The notes under the pieces: model-generated
Databases searched by the model: none
Told to the model about the DNA's origin: nothing
What the model saw: the letters and a program-made list of their open reading frames with translations, nothing else
Assembly: GCA_944739405.2 (NCBI GenBank)
Contig: OX123190.2
Location: forward strand, 62,825,805-62,889,804
Reading direction: 5' to 3'
From: Euclidia mi
Lineage: Eukaryota > Arthropoda > Insecta > Lepidoptera > Erebidae
DNA length: 64,000 bases
Made by a program: the position numbers and the translations under genes
In this document: piece after piece, positions 1 through 10,571 of the stretch
Layout: every line of letters starts with the position of its first letter
How positions within the stretch are numbered: position 1 is the first letter of the stretch

Positions 1-160
1 ATTTCTTCCCTATCTCATGGGAAATTTGAGAAACCCATAGTACAACCGTCCGGTCCCAAGCAACATACATGCCAAACTTCATGTTCTTGCAACTAATAGT
101 TTTGGCTGCGCGTTGTCTGTCAGTCAATCAGTAACGCAATAATTTAATATATACAGACAG
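1..160. repeat. Degraded interspersed repeat, copy 1
   Basis: This block aligns by eye with 15500-15660 in the same orientation. Both contain a C-ATGGG-like start, an ATATATGCC/ACATGCC motif, TTTCGGCTG/TTTTGGCTG, and end in CTGTCAGTCAGTCAGTAACGC or a one-base variant. The two copies are clearly diverged, so this is an old repeat family member. No coding capacity is visible. Confidence 0.45.
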
Positions 161-1618
161 AACTTTGTTTTTCATAGTATTTGTATTAATGACCATGTTA
201 TATTTGCGGTTTTTGAATCTGAGCTATATGTTTTTATTACCATCTGCGGCATATATATTTTTTGGATTTGTCACTTTCTTACTTCAAAAGTTTGAGGGTG
301 GAGGGGGGGGGGGGGGAACGACACTCATTTTACCTCTTTGGAAGCGTCTATCTTTGAGACGATTGACTTTGCGAAATTATGATTTTAGGAACCCCACAAT
401 TAATTTTTACAGATCTAGACATGCCACATTGTAAAAATATTTTCACGTCAGCTCCATGTATGGAAACGGCCCCTTGACTGTCATTCCTTTTTATGTTTGT
501 ATAAAACTCGGGAAGAGGTTCAAACTAAGGACAAAGATTTTACGTGATTGTCACCTACATATGAGGCGGATGCACGATGGTAAACCGTGAAGCGGTTTAA
601 GCATGTAGATCGCAAACTAAGGAAAATCAAGCAAAATGACGAACCCATTGGCAGCATAACAATACTTTTTCATGGCGATTTTCCTTAGACTCTGTCTGTT
701 AGACCACCATACAAAATGAGACAGGAGCTGATGAAATTAGAGCCTGTCTAAAGAGTTCTTAACTATGGGATTGTATTACTGCTATGCATTTCATATTAAA
801 TATGCGAGCGCGATTAGGAGGCAACGAAAATGCACAGGACTTCTCTAATCTCTTACTCGCGATTGGTAACTTCGCAGCGTGTACTCGCACGAACAAAAGA
901 AAGTCAGTCTACATTAAAACCTGTGTTGCACATTTTCATCAATGCAAAATCTCATATCACCTGTGTACGGCCACCCAACTCAAAACGCAGCTTACGATAA
1001 TTCCTGGTTTTCCGAAAGAGATATTTTGATATCGAGTAACGACTAAGCAGCAGCAATTAACGCCGAAAATTTAAGCTTCGTTTTCAGTGGTTTTTTTTAG
1101 AATCTGTCATTGCTCCTGGATTGCCATCTCAAAAGACTAATTTAAAAGACGACGTACCGTTCTTGGAAATTTAATCCCACCAAAGCTTTGTAATGGTGCC
1201 AGATTAACAGAGACCAATTTACAACGAAACGTGATCGAAGCAGAGATTTTAACAGTGTGCGGAGCAGGTGATGGAGTTTATATGGCCCAGGTTAGACAAA
1301 TTCTGTGGGAATGGAGCCGCGGGCACAGCTAGTATTGAATAAAATTGTACTGGAAATTAATCTCTCGGGAAAGTTGAGAATAGCTGTTTTAGAGATGAGT
1401 ACACCTTTTCTAAAACATGACGTCATAACATGACACCATATTTCTGATGAAATATTTATGTAAGTAGGTGAATATTAATAAGTCTAGACTACATAATAAT
1501 TCTAGACACGTTCATAGACTAAACTACATTATAGCTAATTTAACTGAGTATCTACAAGTAGCAGCATTATATCCTACTAATATTATAAATGTGAAATTTT
1601 GTGAAGATGTATGTATAG
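161..1618. other. Non-coding stretch, no gene seen
   Basis: No convincing exon is seen. Short open frames here lack splice context or recognisable motifs. There is a run of 14 G at 303-316. A Lepidoptera-type repeat terminus (TACTAATATTATAAATG) lies at about 1577 and leads directly into the inverted-repeat element that starts at 1619. Confidence 0.5.
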
Positions 1619-2019
1619 ACTAGCTTTCGCCCGCGGCTTCGCCCGCATGAAATTTTAATAAAGAGTAGCCTTTGTACTTACCCAGGTTTCAGACTATCCA
1701 TATCAAATTTCTTAACAAACGGATCTGCAGATTAGCCGTGTAGCATACATATATTATAAACAGATAATAAGTACTTAAAATTACTTTTGTTTTTATAGTC
1801 GTCAAACTTCAGGTAAAGATTAGTATGTAGTGTATATTATTAAAGATATTGAAGAGCGTATATACCTACTGAATAGAATTGCAGCAGAAATAAAAACTGA
1901 AAGCATTACCAGAAAGTACAAAATCAGACCGCCCCTCTCTAGCGCTTTTAATAACGCTGCGCTTAGGTCAATTATATCGTAAGCTCTATTCTGCCAATCA
2001 AGCCCTTTCATTTTACCAC

Positions 2020-2292
2020 AAATAACTCAATATGGGTATCAAATGAAAGGGTTTGATTGGTAGAATGGAGCTCATTATGAAAAATCCAAGATGGCCGCCG
2101 CCACAAAATGGCCGATTACTTATTTTCCACAAATACCTCAATATGGGTATCAAATGAAAGGGCTTGATTGGTAGAATAGAGCTCACTATGAAAAATCCAA
2201 GATGGCTGTCGCCGCAAAATGGCGGATAACATATTTTCCACAGATACCTCAATATGGGTATCAAATGAAAGGGCTTGTAAGTATGTAGAATA
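2020..2292. repeat. 111-bp tandem array with AAGATGGC motif
   Basis: Units recur at 111-bp spacing: the string ATATGGGTATCAAATGAAAG appears near 2030, 2141 and 2252. Each full unit also has CCAAGATGGC(C/T)G followed by CGCAAAATGGC or CCACAAAATGGC. Short open frames across the array are a by-product of 111 being divisible by three, not a gene. A further unit continues at 4055-4185 on the other side of the hAT-like insertion. Confidence 0.8.
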
Positions 2293-2300
2293 GAGCTAAC

Positions 2301-4054
2301 CACAGAAATAAATAGTAATAGAACGGTGACATGGGCGTGGTGCGCGTGTCAAACTATTGCACTATAGCGCATATGTTTACACATGTTGTACAACATTATT
2401 CTGCCTGACAATCAGCAATGGTCAGTTTTTATACACGCTGATTTTTTATTGGTTTAGGAAAAAGAAACCTCATGTCTGAAATAAAATCCTCTATTCATAT
2501 TCAAAATCAAAATTCAAATAGCACCTAAAACAAAAAAGTTATAAAAATCGGTAACTGTTGGTAATACGTAGCAACGCACGATTCTCTCGAGTTTGGTATG
2601 TTCGAGCGCCGCGCGGTCGTGACCTCGCCGCGCGCGCCACCGGGCGCCGTCAGCTGTTACCTACAGCGGTAGTTACTTAGTGCGGACCGATAATGATACG
2701 TAATTTACTTAGAAAACACGATTTAGGTAATTACGATGGCAACAATTTTAAACACATGTTTTTTCTTCTTTTGTTCTCTTTTTAAGAACCACTCCCGTAC
2801 CCTAGTGCTAAATCCTGTGTTCCGAAGGACATTACAAACCTACCACTAACGGACACAGGAGTCGAAACAAGAATTTATGAATCACACAAAGTGTTGTGTG
2901 AAACATCGCTTAAACCACTACGCCAACCATGAAGTGCAGTAATAAATAATTAGAACAATAAACGTATGTAACTAAATAGCTATACCTATTCAATAATTTC
3001 TTCGTACATTACTCGGACTGACGAATAAGCTGTGGGTTGACGAAATCATAATGAACTTTTAGAAGAAACACGATAAACTAAGAATTATTAGTACCTACAT
3101 TATCTTTTGAATAACTAGACAAAGATTTTAACAATGGAAAAGTTTAGTACCTACTTGCGTATTTCTAACGTATTTAAAAGAATGTAATTACTGTAGGTAT
3201 TCAAAAATGAATAAATCATTTACCTTAGCTGTCTGCTGCCTACATCACAATCAATTTACACCTTTCACACAGTTTCACTTGTTTCGTTCACCTTATCTTA
3301 TCACCTATGTATTTTAACTACACTTCGAACACGTCGCTTCTTCCGTGTTATCTCCAAACACGTAATAATTAGGTATATAGGGACCATAATACTCGACTTA
3401 TTACGTAAGACGGACACAAAGTGATGGGATAAAACGTGACATACAACTATCTCGCTGACCTAATTTCTTAAGACTGAAGTTCAAGGCTACGGACTACTGG
3501 TCCATGCCAAATGAACCCGAACACAGTCGAACGTGATTGGATACGAGTGATGCATTGCGCCCGCGTCAAGCCACCGCTATTGGCTGGCCCTGTGTTGAAA
3601 TGCAAGCGAGGCGCGCGCGCAGGATGGGGGGGGGGGGGGGTCGCAGACACCGCAGTTGAATGACCAATGCCTAGTACCTATGTGTGTATATGACACGATC
3701 GAACGGATTTCGTTAGCGCACGGCAATGGTGATACTTCGTGCTCTCGAACTATTAAATTATTTATTTTTTCAATATTTTTTTAGCTTATATTTCAAATAT
3801 TATTAGCTGGTTAGGTTCTGTTAACGATAAGTAATAAGATGGCTTTCGCTCCAAAACCAATTAAAAATCAGCGTGTATAAACAATAACATAATTTCATTT
3901 TCCACAGCTACATCACACACATACATCGATAACAATTCCTTAGTGTCCCCTCATTATCTATACGTCACTGTGGGCGGGGCTTGCTGAAATGTGGCACGCG
4001 CGAAATGTACGCGATGACGTGACATTCACCGTTCTATTACTATTTATTTCTGTG
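2301..4054. mobile_element. hAT-like non-autonomous DNA transposon
   Basis: A perfect 29-bp inverted repeat (2301-2329 and 4026-4054, starting CACAGAAATAAATAG) is flanked by an exact 8-bp duplication GAGCTAAC (2293-2300 and 4055-4062). Subterminal inverted similarity continues at 2424-2455 and about 3852-3884 (shared ATACACGCTGATTTTT). An 8-bp duplication fits hAT, and also P-type elements. The 1754-bp interior has no transposase-like frame. It includes a CpG-rich patch near 2600-2660 and a 15-G run at 3626-3640. It interrupts one unit of the 111-bp array, so it is younger than the array. Confidence 0.8.
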
Positions 4055-4185
4055 GAGCTAACTATGAAAAAGCCAAGATGGCCGCCGCCACAAAATGGCA
4101 GGTTACCCATTTTCCACAAATACCTCATAATGGGTATCGAATGACAGGACTTGACTGGTAGAAAAGGACTCACTATGAAAAAATA
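4055..4185. repeat. Continuation of the 111-bp array after the insertion
   Basis: This block carries the same order of motifs as 2020-2292: GAGCTAACTATGAAAAA, CCAAGATGGCCGCCGCC, CACAAAATGGC, then an ATAATGGGTATCGAATGA variant. It starts with the 8-bp duplication of the hAT-like element, which shows that the array was split by the insertion. Confidence 0.75.
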
Positions 4186-5183
4186 ATGAGAAGTATCAAC
4201 TAACAACAAAACTAAGAACTTGAAAATAAAATTAACTAAAAATTTGTTTTGGGCGCGTATCCAGAGTAAACATTATTAAAAAAATTCACTTGCCCAACGA
4301 TTTTATATTTGTCTGATCAATACCCAAAATTGATGACAAGATTGGTGCGATCTGGTAGCTAAGACTTACCGAATTACTTTTTAGCTTTTAGTACATAACC
4401 TTACTACATCATTTTTATTGTAATAAAAGAATATATTTATGTTTTTTACAATGTCATTCTAGGGTAGTTATCAAATTGTTTTCAAAATTGATAGATTTAT
4501 TGCCAGATCAGTATTTAATGTAGATGAACTTTGTCTTCTACAGTTAGTAGTTTGGAATCATGATATATTTGACCTAAGCGCAGCATAATTAAAAGCTTTC
4601 TATGAGTTGGCGCGCTTAAAGCACAGCGGGGTGGAGGGACGATCTGATAATATGTACTTTGTGGTAATGCTTTCAATTTTGATTTTTGCTGCTGTTATAT
4701 TCAGTAGGTATAAAAGCTCTTCATAGCTTGAATAATATACCTACACACTAATCTTTACCTGAAGTTCGACGATTATGAAAACATAAGTAATTTTTAAGTA
4801 TTATCTGTTTATATGTATGTACATATGCTGCACGGCTAATCTGCAAAGCCGTTTGTGATGAAATTTGACATGAAATAGTCTGAAACCCGGGAAAGAACAT
4901 AGGCTACCCTTTATTAAAATTTCATGCTGGCGAAGCCGCGGGCGAAAGCTAGTATAGAATATTTTTAAGAAACACAGATTTAAAAAGCTATGATGCAAAA
5001 ACGCTACAATGTCTCGATCTATCGCATTTACGCCAGATATATTTTTCTAAAGATTTACTTAATCTTTGTGACACTAAATTGGTAACGGTAGTATGTTTAA
5101 GAAATAAGGCACAATCATTCTTTAGAAATATATATCTGGACACTGAAAATACTTACAATCACAATTTTTCTCTCCTATTTTAG

Positions 5184-5266
5184 AAACCCCAGCATTTTTA
5201 CCAAAACCCAAACCAAGTGTGCCTCCCAAAATACCAATGTTCCCGCCAAGTGTATCTGTTATGTGA
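5184..5266 (+). other. Possible short exon behind an acceptor
   Basis: A pyrimidine-rich acceptor (TTTCTCTCCTATTTTAG) ends at 5183. The following frame encodes a proline-rich run with PKPKPSVPPKIPMFPPS and stops with TGA at 5264-5266. No poly(A) signal follows closely, and the next coding feature starts 57 bp downstream, so this could be 5' UTR or chance. It could also be a terminal exon of a gene to the left. Confidence 0.25.
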
Positions 5267-5311
5267 TCAGTGCTAATTGTGTAAAGTGACCAGTGTTAAA
5301 GTGAATATAGA

Positions 5312-5326
5312 ATGTGGACACCATGA
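5312..5326 (+). promoter_or_regulatory. Overlapping four-codon upstream ORF
   Basis: ATG TGG ACA CCA TGA lies just before the proposed start at 5323. Its stop overlaps that start as ATGA. If both are in the mature 5' leader, this arrangement could reduce initiation or lead to reinitiation at the main ATG. Confidence 0.3.
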
Positions 5327-5526
5327 GGAAGAATGTGACGGTATGGTGTGTGCTCATGTGGTTGTCTCCCTCGCACAACTTCAGGACGCAGGAGATGGGT
5401 CTGTTGACTGGCAGAGCCATGTTTGGAGTGACCACCACGCAGGTCTCTACCCTCGACACTGAAGCTACGACTATCAGTGATGGGCTCCTGGATAAAGTTA
5501 CTACTGAGACGCCGCATCTGTTACGA
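5323..5526 (+). CDS. Candidate first coding exon A, secreted or membrane protein
   Basis: The frame from ATG 5323 encodes 68 residues and stays open to a donor GTAAGC at 5527, in phase 0. The start context ACACCATGAG has A at -3. Residues 1-15 (MRKNVTVWCVLMWLS) are a basic then hydrophobic stretch like a signal peptide. The rest is rich in Thr and Ser (VTTTQVSTLDTEATT), like a stalk or mucin-type linker, and ends TETPHLLR. The frame reads past the donor for 29 codons into AT-rich sequence that looks intronic. A phase-0 end fits the phase-0 start of the exon at 55644, so this may be one of two alternative first exons of the same gene; that link is inference. I do not recognise the protein. The alternative is a chance open frame with a chance donor, but signal-like start, Kozak context and donor together argue for an exon. 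Confidence 0.5.
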
Positions 5527-6960
5527 GTAAGCATTGTTTCTCTGTATTTTAATACGTTATTTATTTTAATATTATTATTTAATTTCATTAAAAAATATAT
5601 ATTATTTCAATAGTTAGGGTATACAGAATCTACTTGAACATACTACACCTTTTTAGATATTCTGACGAATTTCTTTCTCCAAAATATATTTTTTTAAATT
5701 TATGATTTCTGTTATCAGTTAATGATAAGCATATATTATTAACTTCCTCGCCAAACTCTCAAGCCAAACGCCCAACTAAACCTCGCCAAATTCAACCCCC
5801 CATGTGGCTGCAAGTGGGACGTAGGGGGTTAATGTTGTGGTTGACCCTCACACGAGATAAAACTTTATGAGATCAACCAGTAGTGGTGTCGAGTCTTGGT
5901 GTACTTTGTGTCTATTGATAGAATGTTTGATGTCTCTTACGATGTCTTGTCAAAAACCTAGCGGTCACTTTCAACATGATGGCGCTGATAGACATGAGCG
6001 TTCACCTGTAATGAGCATTCTAGCGAATGTTACACAACAAATTAGTGTGTTTTAGCGAGCATTCTCACGAACATTCAGGCGAGCCTTAGAATATAGAAAA
6101 TACATAGAATTCGCGGTACAATGGCGGTTAAACCCAATCAAGGAGCAATCAATATATTTACTTCACTTTGACTTATGATTTTAATGTAGGGAAGAATCTT
6201 CGCAGTTTGCCACTTATTTTAACTTGACTAGAGATGGGCTTATTCAGAATAAATATCAATAAAATATCGATTATGTTTACAATAAATCCTTAGATTTGGT
6301 TTACTCAGAATTTATTTCAATTGAATGTTGATAAACCCTCGATATCGATAAATAAATTTGAACGTAGGAACAGACACTTGTGTGATTTAATAAACCTGTT
6401 CAAATGAAAATCTGCATTTCATTATTTAGAAACGTCATTTGTTTATGTTTCTTACTCTTACTCTAGAAATAATTCATAAGTGAAACTGAAGTAAATAAAT
6501 TAGATAAAACTGTTGTTCTATATTCTACGGATTAGAGTGTTCGCTAGAATGATCATGAAAATGTTCGGTTCGATAAAACAAAAAACGGCGAATGTTCGCT
6601 GTTCTGTTACAAGTGAATGCTCCGGTGTATCAGCGCCATAAGTGACTGCTAGGTTAATGGCACGACTTGTAATGATTGAAAACGGTCAATATTACATATT
6701 CAACACCCAATGCTCATAACCCTTGACGTGGCCTTTTTCGCCTGCTAATATATCTTATTTAATCATAAGAGTTCTACCTTTCTTCTAAATAAAACAGTAA
6801 AATAATTTGGTAATCACAAACCGAGGTCAAAAACCTTGATAATATGAAGAAAATTACGCTGAAGATTCTCTAATATCTATGACAAACGATAATAGACAAT
6901 ATTATATTAATACGAACTATGAAACAATTAGACCGAATATCATAGGCTGCTCTTTCATAT
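5527..6960. other. Non-coding stretch
   Basis: Apart from the imperfect inverted-repeat element at 5956-6654, nothing recognisable is seen. Short open frames have no motif or splice support. The last bases (6957-6960, ATAT) are the left target duplication of the gypsy element. Confidence 0.5.
5956..6654. repeat. Imperfect inverted-repeat element, ~700 bp
   Basis: The left end ACCTAGCGGTCACTT (5956) is mirrored at the right end, which reads ACCTAGCAGTCACTT on the minus strand (6654 inward). Both arms then carry ATGGCGCTGATA (with a small shift) and AGCGTTCAC/AGCATTCAC with TGTAA. No exact target duplication is visible. It is probably a decayed non-autonomous DNA transposon. Confidence 0.45.
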
Positions 6961-7402
6961 TGTTACGAGCTGGGGTTCGACTATAAATTATAGCTCACTA
7001 TGCCACTTAAACTGAACTTTATTCACTAACACAATACACTAGATACACACACTTAATTTTCCAACACTAATAAAACACACTATTCACACCACTAGTACAA
7101 CACTAAACACTTCCGAATTACTTTCTTCGCTTGATGTTGATCGCTTTCCGTATTCAATTGAACTGTGTTGTCTCGCGCGCTCTTGCTCTATTTATACTGG
7201 CCGGATAACATCACTAGGCTTTTCGAGACGACTCACGATATTTCTGGAAACGTGTAAGGTGTTTCTAGAATTGCGTAAATGTTCTATTTACACCTACGCC
7301 ATCTATTAGAGGATAGCTGAATTACCTTCAAACCACTGATACATTCAATCTCATGTAGTTCTCCCATTCACTGATAGATGGCGTTATTTTCAATTCGTAA
7401 CA
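6961..7402 (-). repeat. Gypsy LTR (442 bp)
   Basis: The LTR starts TGTTACGA and ends TCGTAACA, an 8-bp terminal inverted repeat. On the minus strand a TATA box (TATAAATA) lies at 7189-7196, and an ACAGTT initiator-like site follows about 25-30 nt downstream near 7166. That is the expected layout of U3 and R. The 30 bp at its internal end are repeated exactly at the far end of the element. Confidence 0.85.
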
Positions 7403-7413
7403 CGGCCTCCCTC

Positions 7414-8582
7414 TTAAACGTGTTCGTCTCGAACATCGTTGGACCCATAGTAACGAGCCAACCGGTCCACATGAACTATCTTCGGTGCACCTCGCGACCC
7501 CTTCTGGATTCGATAGGTAACGTCGTTCATCCTGGTAATTATGCGATATGGCCCGTCCCATCTGGCTTGTAACTTAGGCGATTTTCCTTTGCTTCGTACT
7601 GGGTTATGAAGCCACACCAATTTTCTTTGTTATTTGCCTTCCGGTCGTAGCGAGTCTTCATCTTCTCAGACATCTGTTGTCCAGATTCCCTGATGTGCTC
7701 GTATACGTCGTTCATCCTGTTGCGTAGCTCGGTTGCGTAATCCGTTATATTGCGTGGAGATTCTGGTGGAATACCGGTGATAAGGTCTGCAGGTAAACGG
7801 AGCTCTCTACCGAAATTGGCAAAAGCTGGTGTTACTCCTGTAGTTTCGTGGACCGCACTGCGATATGACAGGAGAAATGGTTGGATGTGCTTGTCCCAAT
7901 CTCTTTGTTTGCTCTCCACGACCTTCGCCAGGTACCTTTCCAGTGATTGGTTAAACCGTTCAACCATGCCATCTGATTGCGGATGATAAGCCGTGGTCCT
8001 GGTTTTATGTGCACCCATTACGCGACAAGTCTCCTTGAACACCTCAGATTCGAAGTTCCGGCCTTGATCGCTGTGGATTTCCAAGGGCACCCCGAACCGA
8101 CAAAAGACTTCATGCACCAGCTTATCAGCCACTGTGGTAGCTTCTTGATTTGGGATTGCAAACACTTCAGGCCACTTCGTGAAGTAATCCATCACAACCA
8201 AGAAGTATTTGTTTCCGTCCTGGCTCTCAGGAAACGGCCCAGCGACATCCAACGCTATGCGCTCCCATGGAGCTCCCACATTGTACACCTTTAATGCACC
8301 TCTGCTTCGAGTATGTGGCCCCTTGACAGCCGCACAACTTGTGCATTTGCGGCACCAATCCTCGACGTCATCTCGACAGTGGAGCCAATAAAACCGCTCC
8401 CGGATCTTAGTAAGGGTCTTCTTAACTCCCATGTGACCTCCCGAAGCACCATTGTGATAGAGCTGCAAGACTTCCGGCACCTTAGTTTTAGGCACTACCA
8501 TTTGCAAATGGCACTGGTTACCGCGAGCGTTTTCCCATTTGCGGCACAGAACTCCATCCTGGACGACCAAGCTTTCCCACTG
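7414..8582 (-). pseudogene. Gypsy integrase, frameshifted
   Basis: Reading leftwards from 8582, the frame has a zinc-binding HHCC region (HNGASGGH, then CRKCTSC), followed by the catalytic core with Asp in IALDVAGPF, Asp in IHSDQGRNF and Glu in DGMVERFNQSLERYL. So all three DDE residues are present. The core frame drifts at about 7620 into a wrong frame that ends at 7539. The correct C-terminal GPY/F-type module (LQARWDGPYRIITRMNDV) continues in another frame down to 7414. A small deletion at about 7620 therefore breaks the gene. The first eight or so codons before residue QQW are LTR sequence fused by the internal deletion. It integrated cDNA in the original element and is now inactive. Confidence 0.88.
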
Positions 8583-8614
8583 CTGATAGATGGCGTTATT
8601 TTCAATTCGTAACA

Positions 8615-9583
8615 ATATATTCACATATCAAAATATCAGTATAAGGGCGCGTACACACGAAATCCTTTATATAATTGTGGAGGCAGGATGATGAGGACGT
8701 TCATCAATACTAGATAGACGTCGCATCTCCCCTTGGCTTCAAGTTCAACTTTGAGTACTGGAGGAAGCACCTCGGGTTTTCCACTTTTTCATCGTGAACA
8801 CTGAACGAGGTTTGAAGCTTTTGCACGGGCGTAAGTTTTGTAATGCCCCTGCTCACGGACGTTTCTAGTATAATAAATGTCTTGGCTAAACAGGCGAAAC
8901 CAATTGTGATACTCATAGGCAGGACTTTGCTTCTCAGGTGACAAGAGTGGATGGAGCCATCGTACAAGTGGTTACCGCCCGCCGTTTAGATAGCGTGCGT
9001 GGGTGTAGGCCTCAAGAATAGTTGTGAATGCGGCCACGAAAATATTGGCCTGGCGGCCGATATTCAGCACATTTTCCACAGCGGAACGTTTTATTAGCTT
9101 AATTCATTCAAGTTCGTGGAATTGCCCACCGTGCCATTCTATTGATTCATGACATTATCTCGCGTAGATCTGCTTTCCGGTATACCAGAAGTTACTTCTA
9201 TTTTCTATCGCGTTTAACCATGCAAGTTTTTATGTTTGTTTTCCAATGAAATCGTGGGCCTCTTCGTAATTGTTATTTTAGAATCTCATTAGTTTCTACG
9301 CCAAACACAAATATGTAAAGTATATTATTCAAATGCGAATGAAAGCTAATATATGGTTTTCTGAAATAACTTATGTATGATTAGATATATAAACATTGAA
9401 TTTGTTCTTATTATGAGTAATAAAATTAATAATATTTGGATATGTATTGTTTGAGTTAGTGCCGAGGAATATTACCAGGAGGGATTTAACAGCTGTGAAA
9501 GTCACTATCACAATGGTTGCCATGGCTGTCAGAATCGCTTTGTGACGTGAGAAGGTATCGCTCGATCTTCTCACGAAGCGTAA
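8615..9583. other. Non-coding stretch with a duplicated 62-bp block
   Basis: No gene is recognised. The block at 8738-8799 recurs at 10021-10082. Other open frames lack motifs. The region ends with the TAA target duplication of the MITE at 9584. Confidence 0.45.
8738..8799. repeat. 62-bp direct repeat, copy 1
   Basis: This is identical to 10021-10082 except for three substitutions, in the same orientation and 1283 bp apart. On the + strand both copies read FKFNFEY, then W or L, RK, and end GFSTFS plus one residue and TGA. Similarity weakens upstream of the TTCAAG start. It may be the 3' end of an unrecognised repeat, or a duplicated terminal exon. Confidence 0.5.
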
Positions 9584-9888
9584 GGGCGGTTTCAGATTAG
9601 CGTATTTTTCTGCGCGTATACGGTCGTTTCAGCATACGCGCTTACACGCGCGCTATATTACGCGCTTCAAAAAACCAAACTCACGTATACGGGCGTGTTC
9701 GCTCAAAACGGTAGTGACGTCTTGTCAGTGTCTACATGGATTCTGACGGCTCGTAGTTATACGAGCTTAGAAGCGCGTCAACGCTCGTACGAGTTGCGCG
9801 TGTGCCAAAAGGCGCGCCTATACGCGCCTACATGCGCTTCTAAAAACGAGCTTATACGCGCGTATAAAACGCTAATCTGAAACCGCTC
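9584..9888. mobile_element. Harbinger-type MITE (305 bp), copy 1
   Basis: Terminal inverted repeats GGGCGGTTTCAGATTAGCGT and its near-complement at the right end (GAGCGGTTTCAGATTAGCGT read inward) are flanked by TAA on both sides (9581-9583 and 9889-9891). A 3-bp TAA duplication and GGGC-type ends fit the PIF/Harbinger superfamily. The interior is rich in CGCG and CGTATA motifs. A sister copy in opposite orientation lies at 55855-56159. Confidence 0.8.
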
Positions 9889-10020
9889 TAAGGATCTGCT
9901 TACGCCGCAGAGCTTACACGGTCCGAAAACCGGTGGGTCACGAATGCCTTACCACACTGTGATATACGTCGTCACGAGGAGAACATGTTTCGGAAGTCAC
10001 ACATACTACCTCCACCTGGA

Positions 10021-10082
10021 TTCAAGTTCAACTTTGAGTACTTGAGGAAGCAACTCGGGTTTTCCACTTTTTCATTGTGAAC
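10021..10082. repeat. 62-bp direct repeat, copy 2
   Basis: This is the second copy of the block at 8738-8799. The + strand frame is open upstream of it from the MITE edge at about 9889 and ends in TGA within the block. That makes a short coding origin possible, but no family is recognised. Confidence 0.5.
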
Positions 10083-10257
10083 GACAAATACATTAAATAT
10101 TAATTAGTTCATTATAATGCGTGATAGATATAATATTTTATGGTTTTTAAACGACTTCAGGTAGCTGTAAATCCTAAATCCTTTTTACTATGACCCAATC
10201 GGTCCAACCTACTATTCACCTTTGTAGATTGCAAGCCCTTCAACTACTCTCTGCAAA

Positions 10258-10345
10258 AGCGCCATACAGTCATCTGTATGGCGCTGTTGTAGAAAGTTGT
10301 GCTTTGAATATCTGACTGTTTCATAACAGTCAGATATTCAAAGCA
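10258..10345. repeat. Two adjacent perfect hairpins with TCAT loops
   Basis: The first hairpin has 12-bp arms (10258-10269 and 10274-10285). The second has 21-bp arms (10300-10320 and 10325-10345). Both have the same 4-nt loop TCAT, and 14 nt separate them. Perfect arms with tiny loops suggest recent snap-back copying or repeat ends rather than a conserved RNA. Confidence 0.75.
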
Positions 10346-10571
10346 AATCAGTAAAAGATAAGAAAAACTAAAAATAAAAGGCAAAAAGTAAAATTGAAGT
10401 AAAGGGCGCTACAGACACATTAAAATTTAGTTAGTTATTAGTTAGTTATTTCTGTAGTATCAGGCTAAGTGAAAAGTTGAGTACTTATATTTCGTAAAAC
10501 GTTAACAGGTCATAAATATAATATAAATGAGTTTAATAGTTAGTAGGTACAGTTGCTACAGGCCTTGGACA

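Larger units (their letters stand above)
1619..4953. mobile_element. Non-autonomous element with ~380-bp inverted repeats
   Basis: The left arm (1619 to about 1985) and right arm (about 4567 to 4953) are inverted copies, roughly 85 percent alike by eye. Both start ACTAGCTTTCGCCCGCGG when read inward and share the GCGCTTAGGTCAA block at the inner end. ATAG flanks both ends (1615-1618 and 4954-4957), a possible 4-bp target duplication. The terminus resembles the CTAG-ending, GCGGGC-hairpin termini of abundant Lepidopteran repeats that have been described as Helitron-like; the long inverted arms instead suggest a foldback or TIR element. The core carries a 111-bp array and a later hAT-like insertion. 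No transposase is present. Confidence 0.6.
6961..8614 (-). mobile_element. Internally deleted Ty3/gypsy retrotransposon
   Basis: The element is in minus orientation and flanked by ATAT on both sides (6957-6960 and 8615-8618), a 4-bp target duplication. A full LTR sits at 6961-7402. Only the outermost 32 bp of the other LTR remain at 8583-8614, identical to the matching LTR end. Between them is the integrase end of pol. Gag, protease, reverse transcriptase, the primer-binding site and most of the 5' LTR are lost. The deletion joint is at 8582/8583. A polypurine tract (AAGAGGGAGG on the minus strand) abuts the LTR at 7403. Confidence 0.9.

Noticed and set aside
2013..2303. 96-codon minus frame with internal repeats
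   Set aside because: It is a reading of the 111-bp array (also divisible by three) and is not a gene.
7750..8612. Several + strand frames opposite the integrase
   Set aside because: They are antisense shadows of the gypsy integrase on the minus strand.
9695..9880. 61-codon frame similar to a minus frame at 55863-56105
   Set aside because: The similarity is due to both being copies of the same MITE; the frame has no start context and ends at the TIR.
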